Part shown: one piece after another, positions 1 to 8,251 of the stretch | Layout of the letters: each line of letters opens with the position of its first letter | Position numbering within the stretch: position 1 is the stretch's first letter | Assembly (NCBI GenBank): GCA_004555205.1 | Contig: SFIY01000007.1 | Span: forward strand, 65,248-129,247 | Length of the DNA stretch: 64,000 nt | Source of the DNA: Clostridiales bacterium | GTDB taxonomy: Bacteria; Bacillota; Clostridia; Oscillospirales; Oscillospiraceae | Direction: 5' to 3' | The notes under the pieces: model-generated | Told to the model about the DNA's origin: nothing | The model's database searches: none | What the model saw: only the letters and a program-made list of their open reading frames with translations | Made by a program: the position numbers and the translations under genes

Positions 1-669
1 TTCGGTGTATTTCTTCTTGGGTTGACCGCAATAATCTGCCTTGAACGGCACGCCTCCCGCGTTTTTCAGCAGGGCCTCCAGCGTCCAGTATTCCTCGGGC
101 ACGAAGGCCTCGATCTCGGCGTCCCGATCGTCCACCATGCGCGTGGCAACGCTCTGCACACGGCCGGCGCTCAGGCCCTTGCGGATCTTTCGCCACATAA
201 TAGGCGAAATCTGATAGCCCACAATGCGGTCGAGAATACGGCGTGCCTGCTGGGCGTCCACCAGATTCTGGTCGATCTCACGGGGCTTTTCAATGCTCTC
301 CGTGACCACTTTTTTGGTGATCTCGTTGAATGTCACGCGCTTGGCCTTGTTATCGTCCAAACCCAGCAAATGCTTCAAATGCCAGGAAATGGCCTCACCC
401 TCGCGGTCCGGGTCGGTGGCAAGGTACACAGCCTCGCATCTGTCTGCCGACCGCTTCAGGTCTTTAATGATCTCCTCTTTGCCGCGAATGGGCCGATAGT
501 CCGGTTCAAAATCATTTTCCACATCCACGCCGATCTTGCTCTTGGGCAGGTCGCGCAGATGGCCCATGCAGGCCTTGACCTCATAGTTTGGCCCCAGATA
601 CTTGCCGATGGTCTTCGCCTTGGCCGGGGACTCCACAATCACGAGGTTTTTGTCTGCTTTTTTTGCCAT
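1..669 (-). CDS. topA: DNA topoisomerase I, N-terminal part (cut by window edge)
   Basis: Type IA topoisomerase that relaxes negative supercoils. The 223 visible residues begin MAKKADKNLVIVESPAKAKT, the Toprim start typical of bacterial TopA, followed by the acidic DPDREGEA motif and the RRILDRIVGYQISP and GLSAGRVQSVA segments of the core. The C-terminus, including the active-site tyrosine and zinc fingers, lies left of the window. The start lies 7 bp after the stop of dprA, so it is probably the last visible gene of a leftward methyltransferase-dprA-topA operon; dprA-topA adjacency is common in Firmicutes. Identity is secure; only completeness is unknown. Confidence 0.96.
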   Translation of the reverse strand, partial: MAKKADKNLVIVESPAKAKTIGKYLGPNYEVKACMGHLRDLPKSKIGVDVENDFEPDYRPIRGKEEIIKDLKRSADRCEAVYLATDPDREGEAISWHLKHLLGLDDNKAKRVTFNEITKKVVTESIEKPREIDQNLVDAQQARRILDRIVGYQISPIMWRKIRKGLSAGRVQSVATRMVDDRDAEIEAFVPEEYWTLEALLKNAGGVPFKADYCGQPKKKYTE

Positions 670-675
670 AGTTCT

Positions 676-1887
676 TTACTCCTTCTTGATTTCCACTGTG
701 CGCACGAAGCAGCGCGCTCCCTGCTCGCAGGCAAATCCGTCTATTTCCAACACCGTCAGTGCCGACAGCACACGGCGCACCGGCAGGCCGGTCATCTCCG
801 CCACATCGTCTGTCAGCAGCGGTTTATCCGTGGTCAACACCTGTATGATGCGGAGCTGATCGTCGGTCAGCCCCTCTTCATTCCTTGCGATATCCAGTAC
901 CGGCAATGTCGGCGTCTTCGCCGTTTCCTCTGCGGCTGCGGCAGGTTTCATCTTTTTTTCACTGCCCTCCGGCATCGGCGGCAGCTCTTCGCCGCTTTTC
1001 TTCAGGCGATGGGGGAAGCGGTTTTTGTATTCGCTCAGCACATCCCAGCCGCAGCCGGCCAAGCCTGCCCCTTCGCGGATCAGTTGATGGCAGCCCACAC
1101 TGTTGGGTGCGTTGATGGGGCCAGGTACGGCGAACACCTCACGCCCCTGCTCCAGGGCCGTATTGGCGGTAATCAGCGCGCCGCTCTTTTCCGGCGCTTC
1201 CACCACCACGGCGGCAAGGCTCAAGCCGCTGATGATGCGGTTTCTCACCGGGAAATGCCACGCCTCCGGCTCTGCTGCCGGCGGGTACTCCGACAAAAGC
1301 ACGCCTGTGGCAGCGATGTCCTCATACAACCGGCGATTCTCCGCCGGGTACACCACATCCACACCGCCGCCCAGTACGGCTGCGGTAAAGCCGCCGGCAC
1401 GCAGCGCTCCGCGATGTGCCGCCGCGTCAATGCCTTTGGCAAGGCCGGATACCACCACCGCGCCGGATTTTGCCATCTCGTAGCCTAACTGCTCCGCCGC
1501 ATTTATGCCATAAGGCGTGCATTTTCTCGTACCTACCACGGCGATGGCCGCCTCATCATCGAACAAGGGCATGGAGCCCTTGCCGTAGAGCAGGACCGGC
1601 GGATCGTAGATGTTGCGCAGCCGCGCAGGATAGGTGGCGTCGTCCATGGTCAGCACAAACAGTTCTTTCCGTGCGCAATCATTCAGTATGCGTCCGGCGC
1701 GCTCCAACGATTTGTCCGTCAGCAGCGCCGCCTGCGTTTTATGCAGGCCCTCCACCTGCCAATAGGCCTCCTCGTCAGCGTAGAATATGCTCTCCGGCGA
1801 GGTAAAATGCTCCAAAAGCAGCAGTTTGCTGCGATTGGTCAGTGCCGGCATAGATGCCAGCCAAACCCAGTATTTCAACGCCGCCAC
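676..1887 (-). CDS. dprA: DNA-processing protein DprA (Smf)
   Basis: Loads RecA onto incoming single-stranded DNA during transformation; it is widespread even in species not known to be competent. The 403 residues show a helical N-terminal region, a Rossmann-like core with AIAVVGTRKCTPYG (about residues 113-126) and SGLAKGIDAAAHRGAL, then a C-terminal winged-helix domain (about 335-400, LTDDQLRIIQVL...GLPVRRVLSALTVLE). The start is a GTG with AAGGAG upstream. It follows the RNA methyltransferase after 12 bp and precedes topA by 6 bp, so cotranscription is likely. Confidence 0.95.
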   Translation of the reverse strand: MAALKYWVWLASMPALTNRSKLLLLEHFTSPESIFYADEEAYWQVEGLHKTQAALLTDKSLERAGRILNDCARKELFVLTMDDATYPARLRNIYDPPVLLYGKGSMPLFDDEAAIAVVGTRKCTPYGINAAEQLGYEMAKSGAVVVSGLAKGIDAAAHRGALRAGGFTAAVLGGGVDVVYPAENRRLYEDIAATGVLLSEYPPAAEPEAWHFPVRNRIISGLSLAAVVVEAPEKSGALITANTALEQGREVFAVPGPINAPNSVGCHQLIREGAGLAGCGWDVLSEYKNRFPHRLKKSGEELPPMPEGSEKKMKPAAAAEETAKTPTLPVLDIARNEEGLTDDQLRIIQVLTTDKPLLTDDVAEMTGLPVRRVLSALTVLEIDGFACEQGARCFVRTVEIKKE

Positions 1888-1899
1888 ACTTATCTCTCC

Positions 1900-2655
1900 T
1901 TATCGGTAGACTTCCCACAGCAGTACCGTCGCCGCGATCGCCGCATTCAGCGATTCGCAGCGCTCACTCATGGGGATGCGAATGGTCTTATCGCACAGGG
2001 CAAGCACCTCATCCGACAGGCCGCGTCCCTCACTGCCGATAGCCAGTGCCGCCCGCGAATAATCCGCATCGCGGACATCCAGCGTATCCTCACGCAGGGC
2101 CGCGCCATACAGGGGGAGGCGGCTATTCATCAGAAGCCCGCGCAGTTCCTGCACGCTGCACTGCCAGACCGGGCAGCGAAATACCGCACCCATGGAGGCG
2201 CGCACCGTCTTGACGCTGTACGGGTCGGCGCAGCCGGAGAGCAGCAGCAAGCCGTCACAGGCAAAGGCGTCCGCCGTGCGCCAGATGGTGCCCACATTGC
2301 CCGGGTCCTGCACACCGTCCAGCACCATGTAGTGCTTGCCGGTCAGCTTCTCCGGCAGCGTCTTCCGCGGCAGGCGGCAGGTAAACAGCACGCCCTGGGG
2401 CGTTTTCATCGGGGAAACGGAAGCCATCACCTCCTGCGGCACCTGCACGCAGCGGATCGCCTCGTCAAGCGGCGGCAATTCGTCAGGCTCGGTGCACAGC
2501 ACCGTACAGACCTCCGCCTTCCACAGCAGCGCCTCACGCAGCAGCTTCGGGCTGTCGCACAGAAACTCACCCTGCTGCCGCCGATAGCTTCCGGAGGAGG
2601 ACAGCTTGCGAATATGCGTCATCAGCGGATTGGCACGGCTGGTGATCGTTTCCAT
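1900..2655 (-). CDS. TrmH/SpoU-family RNA 2'-O-methyltransferase
   Basis: Probable S-adenosylmethionine-dependent ribose methyltransferase acting on rRNA or tRNA. The 251 residues have an N-terminal substrate-binding region (NPLMTHIRKLSSS) and the three SpoU motifs: motif 1 DPGNVGTIWRTADAF, motif 2 AIGSEGRGLSDEVL, motif 3 IPMSERCESLNAAIAATVL, which build the trefoil-knot cofactor site. The ATG has a strong AAAGGAGG 6-8 bp upstream. It is the first gene of the dprA-topA operon. Which nucleotide it modifies cannot be told from sequence. Confidence 0.9.
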   Translation of the reverse strand: METITSRANPLMTHIRKLSSSGSYRRQQGEFLCDSPKLLREALLWKAEVCTVLCTEPDELPPLDEAIRCVQVPQEVMASVSPMKTPQGVLFTCRLPRKTLPEKLTGKHYMVLDGVQDPGNVGTIWRTADAFACDGLLLLSGCADPYSVKTVRASMGAVFRCPVWQCSVQELRGLLMNSRLPLYGAALREDTLDVRDADYSRAALAIGSEGRGLSDEVLALCDKTIRIPMSERCESLNAAIAATVLLWEVYR

Positions 2656-3160
2656 GGTCGTCCTCCTTTCATTTCGGACAGAACAAGCTGACCCGGTAAA
2701 AAACAGGTCAGCTCAGTTGATGATCCATCCGGCGGCTTCATGGTGGGGATTCGTTTTGCCGCAAATTCGGGGTCATGCCTTCATAACAGACTATGAAAGG
2801 CATCATGTTTTCATGGTTTTCGGGAAAGCCAACAGGACAGCAAACCCTTCATGCATTTACATTGAACCCGGATGAAGCACATTATTGCGAAATCATATAA
2901 AGCCGACCTCATGATACTTATTTAAATTGTATCGTAGCACAACCTCTGTAAAAATTCAAGCCCTTGAGATAAATACTATATGCGCTGCTTGCAGGATGTA
3001 CAATGATGTGTGACAAATAGAAAAAAGAGCAGCGAATAGGGATGGCATATGTCATAACCGTCAAAGGGATATCCCTTTGCAAATCTGCTTTTTTCAGTAT
3101 TTTACACATGGACATAACTCCACATGTTACATGATAGTAGGAAATTCCGAAAATTTTCAC
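2656..3160. other. Gene-poor AT-rich intergenic stretch
   Basis: No convincing gene is seen. It holds two hairpins. One has 8-bp arms AGCTGACC/GGTCAGCT at 2686-2713, just upstream of the methyltransferase gene. The other is at 2775-2802 (ATGCC-TTCATA/TATGAA-A-GGCAT). Neither has a clear T-run. Base composition is clearly more AT-rich than the operon to the left and it runs into an IS3-type remnant, so the stretch is probably decayed mobile DNA. Confidence 0.5.
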
Positions 3161-3347
3161 ACCGGCTTTTCGGCATGGAAATTCCGATTCAACAGATTTG
3201 GTGCGATCTTGCCGACTTCACCCTTGTAAGAACGATCTCTTTCGCTGCCGGTGTATATCGTTTATTTGGTATTCTTTTTCGGCATAGTTAACACCCCACT
3301 TCTCAGATAGTATATCATACTGTCTGACAAATGGGGTGCACTTCAAG
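3161..3347 (-). mobile_element. Remnant of an IS3-family (IS150-like) insertion sequence
   Basis: Read leftwards, one frame gives SYKGEVGKIAPNLLNRNFHA, a segment characteristic of IS150-group OrfB transposases just before the DDE core. It is flanked by in-frame stops. At 3322-3347 the complement reads as a GTGCACCCC...GTCAGACA end, resembling IS3-family terminal repeats. An imperfect inverted repeat (CAGATAGTAT/ATACTGTCTG, 3304-3326) overlaps it. Everything downstream of the short coding fragment is gone, so this is a deletion remnant. Confidence 0.6.
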
Positions 3348-3394
3348 TTTTCCGCTTCGTTTTGTTCTGCATATTCTGTCATTTTTTCACGGTT

Positions 3395-4276
3395 TTATTC
3401 TGTGCCCAGTACCTGCCATTGGTCGGTCTCGGTATTGAACGCATAGATCAGATTGTCCGATACGGCATAGAGCTTTTCTCGGACAAATTGGTCTCCATGA
3501 TCTGTGCCGAGGGCAAAAAGCATATGCGGCTTTCCCCCGATCATCTGCTGTTCACCGGTGTAGAGCAGCTCCATACCGTGTTTCATCGCTTCCTGCACTT
3601 CGTCGGTCTCGCCAAGAAGATCACGGGCGATTTCAATCGACTTGTCTTCGCTGTCTTCATAAACAGAGAAGTCATAGCAGCCGGGCACTGCCGCCACATG
3701 TCCGTCCTTCATGGAGAGCATGGGATGGAATTCCAGTGTTTTCGCTCCGTCCGTCGCGGAGATCAGCACATTCGAATAGATCTCACTGAGATTGCAGCGC
3801 AATACAACGACTTCACCCGGACCGCCTTGGCAAATCGTTTTATCCTTGTGATCCTCGTATTCACCGCTGTCGGTCATACCTGCCTGATACACAGTGATAG
3901 AGGCTTCCTTGCTTGCCGGAACAAAAGCGTATAGCTCTGCTCCTTCATGCACAACAAGGCCGCTGTCCCTCAGAAACGGATAGGTTTGAGCCGCCGGGCT
4001 GTTTTTCAAATATGTGTACACATCTTCCGATGTACTTTCACTGTCCACATAGCCGATGAAGGCAATGCCGAGCGTGCAATTGTTCTCTTGGATACTTTCT
4101 CTCAGCAGAGATAGGATCGGATCATCCTTTTCCGCACCGTCCGGTTCAGTGACAGAACTGCCGTCGGTTGGCTTGCCGGGGCCCTCTAAGGGGTCACCCT
4201 GCGGCTTTGTTCCGCAGCCGACGATGAGTACCAAGAACAGTAGGAGTACCGGCAGCAAATACAATTTTTTTCTCAT
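3395..4276 (-). CDS. Putative lipoprotein of unknown function
   Basis: A 293-residue secreted protein with a lipoprotein signal: MRKKLY, a hydrophobic stretch, then the lipobox LIVGC with the lipid-accepting cysteine near residue 21. The mature part begins with a Gly/Pro/Asp/Ser-rich linker. It then has mixed alpha/beta character with many acidic residues and no domain I can name. The start is the ATG at 4276, 10 bp after GGAGG; an upstream TTG is too close to that site. It stands alone between decayed mobile DNA and an AT-rich stretch, so it may be acquired. Confidence 0.75.
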   Translation of the reverse strand: MRKKLYLLPVLLLFLVLIVGCGTKPQGDPLEGPGKPTDGSSVTEPDGAEKDDPILSLLRESIQENNCTLGIAFIGYVDSESTSEDVYTYLKNSPAAQTYPFLRDSGLVVHEGAELYAFVPASKEASITVYQAGMTDSGEYEDHKDKTICQGGPGEVVVLRCNLSEIYSNVLISATDGAKTLEFHPMLSMKDGHVAAVPGCYDFSVYEDSEDKSIEIARDLLGETDEVQEAMKHGMELLYTGEQQMIGGKPHMLFALGTDHGDQFVREKLYAVSDNLIYAFNTETDQWQVLGTE

Positions 4277-4436
4277 AGAAACCAAGCCTCCCTTCCTTCA
4301 CTTTTCACAAGCTTTTGTTTCGCATAAAACGTACTTTGCCTATTCAAAACAATCTTTTTCACGGATGTTCATTACTTCCATTTGTCGCATTTTGGCTTCT
4401 ATACACTTAATATACTATTGATTTTTTGCGCTTGTC

Positions 4437-4454
4437 ACTGACACAAGTGTCAGT
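4437..4454. promoter_or_regulatory. Palindromic operator-like site
   Basis: ACTGACAC-AA-GTGTCAGT: perfect 8-bp arms around a 2-bp centre. The TGACAC/GTGTCA half-sites look like those bound by TetR-type regulators. No regulator gene lies beside it; the nearest gene start is the lipoprotein at 4276, read leftwards, 160 bp away. The role is inferred. Confidence 0.35.
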
Positions 4455-4520
4455 ACGTTTGTTTTTTGAGATTTTTCGGTTAGTGAAACTAAAAACAGCA
4501 GCTCTTAATACGCGGCATAT

Positions 4521-4560
4521 GCAATACCCCAACATGTCTTCCGATATGTTGGGGTATCGC
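4521..4560. repeat. Long inverted repeat (hairpin)
   Basis: Arms of 15 nt (GCAATACCCCAACAT and ATGTTGGGGTATCGC, one mismatch) around a 10-nt loop. There is no T-run on either side, so it is not a typical terminator. It could be a transposon end or a small structured RNA. Confidence 0.4.
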
Positions 4561-5074
4561 AACTTACCAGTCGATGAGCTTCATCGTGGGGAACGCTCTA
4601 TGAGCATCAAAATAGCTCTCATTCAAGCCAAATCACTCACAATAAATGAGCTTCTTTCGAGTTCGCATTCACCAAATTTCTCCGCATTAACGCTATCTGC
4701 ATCTATTGAGGAGAACCTGTTGGAGAATGTGGAGAAAACTCTGTTCCACCTGATAAACAATACCACATGCGGCTTAGAACCGTTTATTATTATATATGAG
4801 AAGGGTTCCATTTTCAAGCCACTTCTCAAATTCTGTCTTTCTTCCTACAGGGGATAGATTTTCCAATTGGGAATCTTTGTTGATTTCTCCTTTTTTCTAT
4901 GCTAAATTTTCTTTTTCATTTCTATATCGTTTTTGCCCGAAGACCGATTTGAAAGCATCATGGGACATATGTAACACTTCTTGTCTCGCATAGCCGAGCC
5001 TCCTTTAAGTTTCTACTGTAATTGTATGCAAAGGCAGTGAAAGAGTCGAATGTACCGCAACAAATATAAAAAAG

Positions 5075-5119
5075 GCAAGAAAAAAGAGAGAAGTGAAACT
5101 TCTCTCAATTCTCTTGCCC
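5075..5119. terminator. Imperfect long hairpin, possible terminator
   Basis: 20-nt arms (GGCAAGAAAAAAGAGAGAAG and its near complement, 3 mismatches) around a 5-nt loop. It lies just left of the TSCPD gene, which is read leftwards and ends at 5203. The A-rich segment on its left gives a U-run after the hairpin in that direction, so it most likely terminates that transcript. Confidence 0.5.
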
Positions 5120-5202
5120 GCAATGCTCAGCGTTCCTATAAAACATAACTGTCCTTAGGAACCCCAAGCATTTGATCGGTGGTTTTTCATTGGCGTGTCA
5201 GC

Positions 5203-5460
5203 TTACGACTGTTCCAGTGCTTTTTCCAGCGCAATGGCGATCTGATCGGGGCAGGAGCTGTTCTTCATGCCGCAGCGGATACCCTTCATGCGGCCAATGG
5301 CCTCCCGTGCAGGCATGCCGATAATCAGCGAGGAAATCCCCTGCAAATTGCCGCTGCAGCCGCCAAGCACCTGCACATTGCGGATGATACCATCTTCCAC
5401 CTCTACCTGAATCCTCTGAGAGCAGACACCCTTGGGCGTATATGTGTAGGTCACGGTCAC
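5203..5460 (-). CDS. TSCPD domain protein (TIGR03905 type)
   Basis: An 85-residue protein matching the small four-cysteine TSCPD family of Clostridia. Cysteines occur in KGVCSQR, LGGCSGNL, IRCGMK and SSCPDQIA, and could bind a metal or cofactor. The TSCPD fold also forms the C-terminal part of some ribonucleotide reductases; the function of the stand-alone form is not known. The start is GTG at 5460 or the in-frame GTG at 5454, better spaced from AAGGAG. It is divergent from the selenium operon. Upstream are two direct copies of TTGACA(C/G)ATGT about 20 bp apart (5495-5530), possibly regulatory. Confidence 0.8.
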   Translation of the reverse strand: MTVTYTYTPKGVCSQRIQVEVEDGIIRNVQVLGGCSGNLQGISSLIIGMPAREAIGRMKGIRCGMKNSSCPDQIAIALEKALEQS

Positions 5461-5562
5461 ATTCTCCTTTTTCTTTTGACATTTTCTTTATTGTACCACA
5501 TCTGTCAACACCCCATACATGTGTCAACCGTCTGTTTGCCCTCTTACAATCGCCTCATCACT

Positions 5563-5600
5563 CCTTCTGTTATTTGATTTTTCAATAACAGAAGGTTTTT
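5563..5600 (+). terminator. Terminator-like hairpin upstream of the selenium operon
   Basis: A perfect 12-bp stem (CCTTCTGTTATT with AATAACAGAAGG, 9-nt loop) is followed by TTTTTC. It points rightwards but no gene is read into it from the left. It lies 78 bp before the DUF3343/yedE genes, so it may be a leader attenuator. Confidence 0.55.
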
Positions 5601-5677
5601 CTATTTTTAATTAAAATTGACCGGCAAAAAAGAGAGGAATACAATAAAATGCGACAATCTTTTTGCAGGAGGCGGAT

Positions 5678-5914
5678 ATGAAGCAGAAGCAGCCGCGCAT
5701 CGTCGTCACCTTTCACACGACGGCGGAGGCCATGGCCACGGAGCAGCTCTGCCGCGAGCAGGGTCTGGCCGGAAAACTCATCTCCGCACCTCGCGCACTG
5801 ACAGCGGATTGCGGCATCGCGTGGAGCGGTCCGCCCGAAACAAAGGACGCCCTGCTTCGGGCGCTGGCGGAGGCCGACATTGAAACGGCAGGTTCCTACG
5901 ATCTGCTGATATGA
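5678..5914 (+). CDS. DUF3343 protein, putative Se/S carrier
   Basis: A 78-residue protein of the DUF3343 family, often annotated as a putative selenium/sulfur carrier and found next to YedE, YedF and SelD. It shows the family start (PRIVVTFHTTAEAMATE) and one conserved cysteine in LTADCGIAWSG. The start is the ATG 6 bp after AGGAGG; an ATG 15 bp upstream lacks a site. It heads the operon with yedE (77 bp gap) and the TusA-like gene. A paralogue lies at 17885. A carrier role is inferred from context. Confidence 0.85.
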   Translation: MKQKQPRIVVTFHTTAEAMATEQLCREQGLAGKLISAPRALTADCGIAWSGPPETKDALLRALAEADIETAGSYDLLI

Positions 5915-5991
5915 TGATTTTTTAGGTATTTGCAGGGAATTGCGCCTACCGTAATTCTCTATCAAATATAACGAAGAAAAGGAGAATGAAA

Positions 5992-7092
5992 ATGACAAAG
6001 AAAATCAATTGGCTGGTCATCGTGACCGGTCTGGTTGTCGGCGTTGCAGCGATCCTGCTGACTGCGTTCGGCAACCCTGCTAACATGGGCTTTTGTATCG
6101 CCTGCTTCCTGCGCGACATCGCCGGTGCCACCCATCTGCACGGCGCCGCGGTGGTGCAGTATGTCCGTCCCGAGATCGTCGGTCTGGTGCTGGGTGCCAC
6201 CATCATGGCGCTGGCTACCGGCGAGTTCAAGGCCCGTGCCGGTTCCTCCCCCGCTACCCGTTTTGTGCTGGGCGCTTTCGTGATGATCGGTGCGCTGGTC
6301 TTCCTGGGCTGCCCTCTGCGTATGGTCATCCGCATGGGCGGCGGCGATCTGAACGCGTTCGTCGGTTTGGCCGGTTTCTTTATCGGCATCCTGATCGGTA
6401 TCTTCTTCCTGAAGAAGGGCTTTACTCTCAAGCGCAGCTATGTGGTCGCCAAGTCCGAGGGTGCCGTGCTGCCCACCGTGTTGGTGGTGCTGCTGGTACT
6501 GGCCGCTGCCGTGCCTGCCCTGTTCGCCTTCTCCGAAACCGGCCCCGGCTCCAAGCATGCCCCTGTGCTGTTGTCTCTGTTCGTGGCGCTGGTTGTCGGC
6601 GCGCTGGCACAGAAGTCCCGCCTGTGCATGGTGGGCGGTATGCGTGACGCCGTCATGTTCCGTGATTTCAACCTGCTGTCCGGCTTTGTGGCCGTGTTCG
6701 TGGCCGTGCTGCTGGGCAATGTGATCCTGGGCAACTTCCACGGCTTCTCCTCCTACCTGCAGCCTATCGCCCACGCCAGCCAGCTTTGGAACCTGCTGGG
6801 CATGGTGCTGGTCGGCTGGGGCAGCGTGCTGCTGGGCGGCTGTCCCCTGCGTCAGCTCATTCTGGCCGGTGAGGGCAACGGCGACAGCGCCGTGACCGTG
6901 TTCGGCATGATCGTCGGCGCCGCTTTCGCACACAACTTCAAGCTGGCCGGTTCGGCTGCCAGCCTGAGCGAGGACGGCGTGTATGCCGCCGGCGGTATCG
7001 CCACCACCGGTAAGGTGGCCGTGGCTATCGGCTTTGCCGTGCTGCTGGTGATCTCCATTTGGAACACCGTGAAGAAAAAGGAGGCAAAATAA
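5992..7092 (+). CDS. yedE: YedE-family putative selenium transporter
   Basis: A 366-residue inner-membrane protein of about 9-10 hydrophobic segments, built of two YedE/YeeE-type halves. Each half carries short cysteine motifs: GFCIACFLRDIAG and LGCPLRM in the first, KSRLCMVGGMRD and GGCPLRQL in the second. YeeE homologues import thiosulfate through such cysteines. The YedE branch is linked to selenium genes, so the substrate here is probably a selenium compound. The start is the ATG at 5992, 7 bp after AAAAGGAG. The TusA-like gene follows after 1 bp. Confidence 0.9.
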   Translation: MTKKINWLVIVTGLVVGVAAILLTAFGNPANMGFCIACFLRDIAGATHLHGAAVVQYVRPEIVGLVLGATIMALATGEFKARAGSSPATRFVLGAFVMIGALVFLGCPLRMVIRMGGGDLNAFVGLAGFFIGILIGIFFLKKGFTLKRSYVVAKSEGAVLPTVLVVLLVLAAAVPALFAFSETGPGSKHAPVLLSLFVALVVGALAQKSRLCMVGGMRDAVMFRDFNLLSGFVAVFVAVLLGNVILGNFHGFSSYLQPIAHASQLWNLLGMVLVGWGSVLLGGCPLRQLILAGEGNGDSAVTVFGMIVGAAFAHNFKLAGSAASLSEDGVYAAGGIATTGKVAVAIGFAVLLVISIWNTVKKKEAK

Positions 7093-7093
7093 G

Positions 7094-7297
7094 ATGATCG
7101 ATGCAAGAGGTCTGAGCTGCCCCGTTCCCGTTGTGATGGTGCAGCAGGAAGTAAAAAAGAACGCACCCGCCGAACTGACCGTCATGGTCGACAACCGCGT
7201 GGCAGTGGAAAACATCACGCGTTTCGCCCGTTCTCAGGGCTACGAAGTCGCCGTGAAGGATGCCGGCGGCGAGTTTGAACTGACGCTGAAGAAGTAA
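7094..7297 (+). CDS. TusA/SirA-like sulfurtransferase domain protein
   Basis: A 67-residue TusA-fold protein. It begins MIDARGLSCPVPVVMVQQEV; the CPxP motif carries the persulfide (or perselenide)-accepting cysteine. It is coupled to yedE (1-bp gap), so it probably receives the selenium or sulfur that YedE imports. It corresponds to the N-terminal domain of YedF but lacks the DsrE-like second half. A strong terminator follows. Confidence 0.9.
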   Translation: MIDARGLSCPVPVVMVQQEVKKNAPAELTVMVDNRVAVENITRFARSQGYEVAVKDAGGEFELTLKK

Positions 7298-7310
7298 TTC
7301 TTTCCAAGTA

Positions 7311-7360
7311 AACAACAACTGCGCACACCGCATGATGCGGTGTGCGCAGTTGTTGTTTTT
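7311..7360. terminator. Strong bidirectional terminator
   Basis: About 22 bp of near-perfect stem around the GCACACCGCAT/ATGCGGTGTGC core, with an A-run before and a T-run after. It separates the selenium operon from the convergent iclR gene. Confidence 0.9.
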
Positions 7361-7388
7361 TATAGCACATTCAACATATCACCGGTTC

Positions 7389-8156
7389 TTATACGCCGCG
7401 CCAGCCCAACGCCATGGACAATTGGCGGGCCTGATGGATCAGGTGGGCGACGGCATTTTGGAAATCCTCCGACTGCACACGGCGGAACAGACCTGCCACG
7501 CCCAGTGCATAGCGTACACGGCCGCTGCTGTCATATACCGGCGCGGCGGCCGAGCGCAGACCGATGCGGTATTCACCGTCCTCCACGGCGTAGCCGTTTT
7601 GCCGCACTGCGGCAAGACCGGCCACAAAGCGCCGGGGATCGGTAATGGTGTGCGGTGTAAAGGCCTGCATGCCACCCTCTTCCAGCAGCTTCACCACCTC
7701 GCGGTCACTCATGCAGCTAAGCAGCACCTTGCCCTGTGAGGTGGCGTGCAGCGGCATACGCCCGCCCACGGCAGGCACCACCTGCAAGCCCGTGGCGCTG
7801 ATACATTGGTCAAAGGAGATCGCATTCCTGCCGTCGAGCAGGGCAAGGAAGGCGCTTGCGCCTGTGGCGCCGGCCAATTGCTCCAGATGCGGATGGGCCA
7901 GCCGCCCGATGTCCCACGCCGATGACACGGCGCAGCCGCACTCGAACAGGCGGATCCCCAGGGCATAGCGCCCGTCGTTCTGCTGCTCGATCATGGCATG
8001 GGCGCGCATAGTGGTCAAAAGCGCATGGACGGTGCTCTTGGGATAGCCGGCAGCCTGCGACAGCTCCTGCAGTGTCATAGGTGCGCGGTGAGACAGCAGG
8101 ATCTCCAGCAATGTCATCGCTTTGTCTACCGAATGTACGGTGGTCTGTCCGGCCAT
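7389..8156 (-). CDS. IclR-family transcriptional regulator
   Basis: A 255-residue one-component regulator. The N-terminal winged helix is at residues 8-70 (SVDKAMTLLEILLSHRAPMTLQELSQAAGYPKSTVHALL...). The C-terminal IclR effector domain follows, with typical LPLHATSQGKVLLS-like (MPLHATSQGKVLLS) and AAPVYDSSGRVRYALGVAG segments. The ATG lies 8 bp after AAAGGGGG. Originally it was probably divergent from the FecCD transporter. Its start and promoter are duplicated at 11844-11918, on the far side of a foreign island. The ligand is unknown. Confidence 0.92.
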   Translation of the reverse strand: MAGQTTVHSVDKAMTLLEILLSHRAPMTLQELSQAAGYPKSTVHALLTTMRAHAMIEQQNDGRYALGIRLFECGCAVSSAWDIGRLAHPHLEQLAGATGASAFLALLDGRNAISFDQCISATGLQVVPAVGGRMPLHATSQGKVLLSCMSDREVVKLLEEGGMQAFTPHTITDPRRFVAGLAAVRQNGYAVEDGEYRIGLRSAAAPVYDSSGRVRYALGVAGLFRRVQSEDFQNAVAHLIHQARQLSMALGWRGV

Positions 8157-8219
8157 GGCTGCCGCCCCCTTTCTGCTGTCAGCATAGCACGCTTTTTAGA
8201 AGAACGCAAGGCAAAATTC
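8145..8219. repeat. 75-bp perfect direct repeat, copy 1
   Basis: Identical over 75 bp to 11844-11918, with looser similarity about 12 bp further left and 40 bp further right. This copy holds the first codons, ribosome binding site and upstream region of the intact iclR gene. The two copies bracket an AT-rich two-gene island. Confidence 0.97.
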
Positions 8220-8251
8220 TGTTTTGCAGGACGGCAATTCAGCAATGCCGA

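Larger units (their letters stand above)
4277..5074. other. AT-rich stretch without a convincing gene
   Basis: About 800 bp clearly more AT-rich than the core genes. The frames open here (for example + strand 4426-4857) lack ribosome binding sites and recognisable motifs. On the minus strand at 4991-5008 there is AAGGAGG followed 7 bp later by an ATG opening a 29-codon frame (MRDKKCYICPMML...). A second short minus frame with different reading follows, which suggests a decayed gene. Two palindromes inside are listed separately. Confidence 0.4.

Noticed and set aside
22..1488. 488-codon open frame on the + strand opposite dprA and topA
   Set aside because: Low-complexity His/Arg/Gln-rich translation with no ribosome binding site. 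It is antisense to two well-recognised genes and is a by-product of GC-rich codon use.
4426..4857. 143-codon + strand frame in the AT-rich stretch
   Set aside because: No ribosome binding site, crosses two palindromes, and shows no protein-like pattern.
5962..7218. 418-codon minus-strand frame opposite yedE
   Set aside because: A repetitive His/Gln-rich translation that mirrors the GC-rich membrane protein gene; no start signals.
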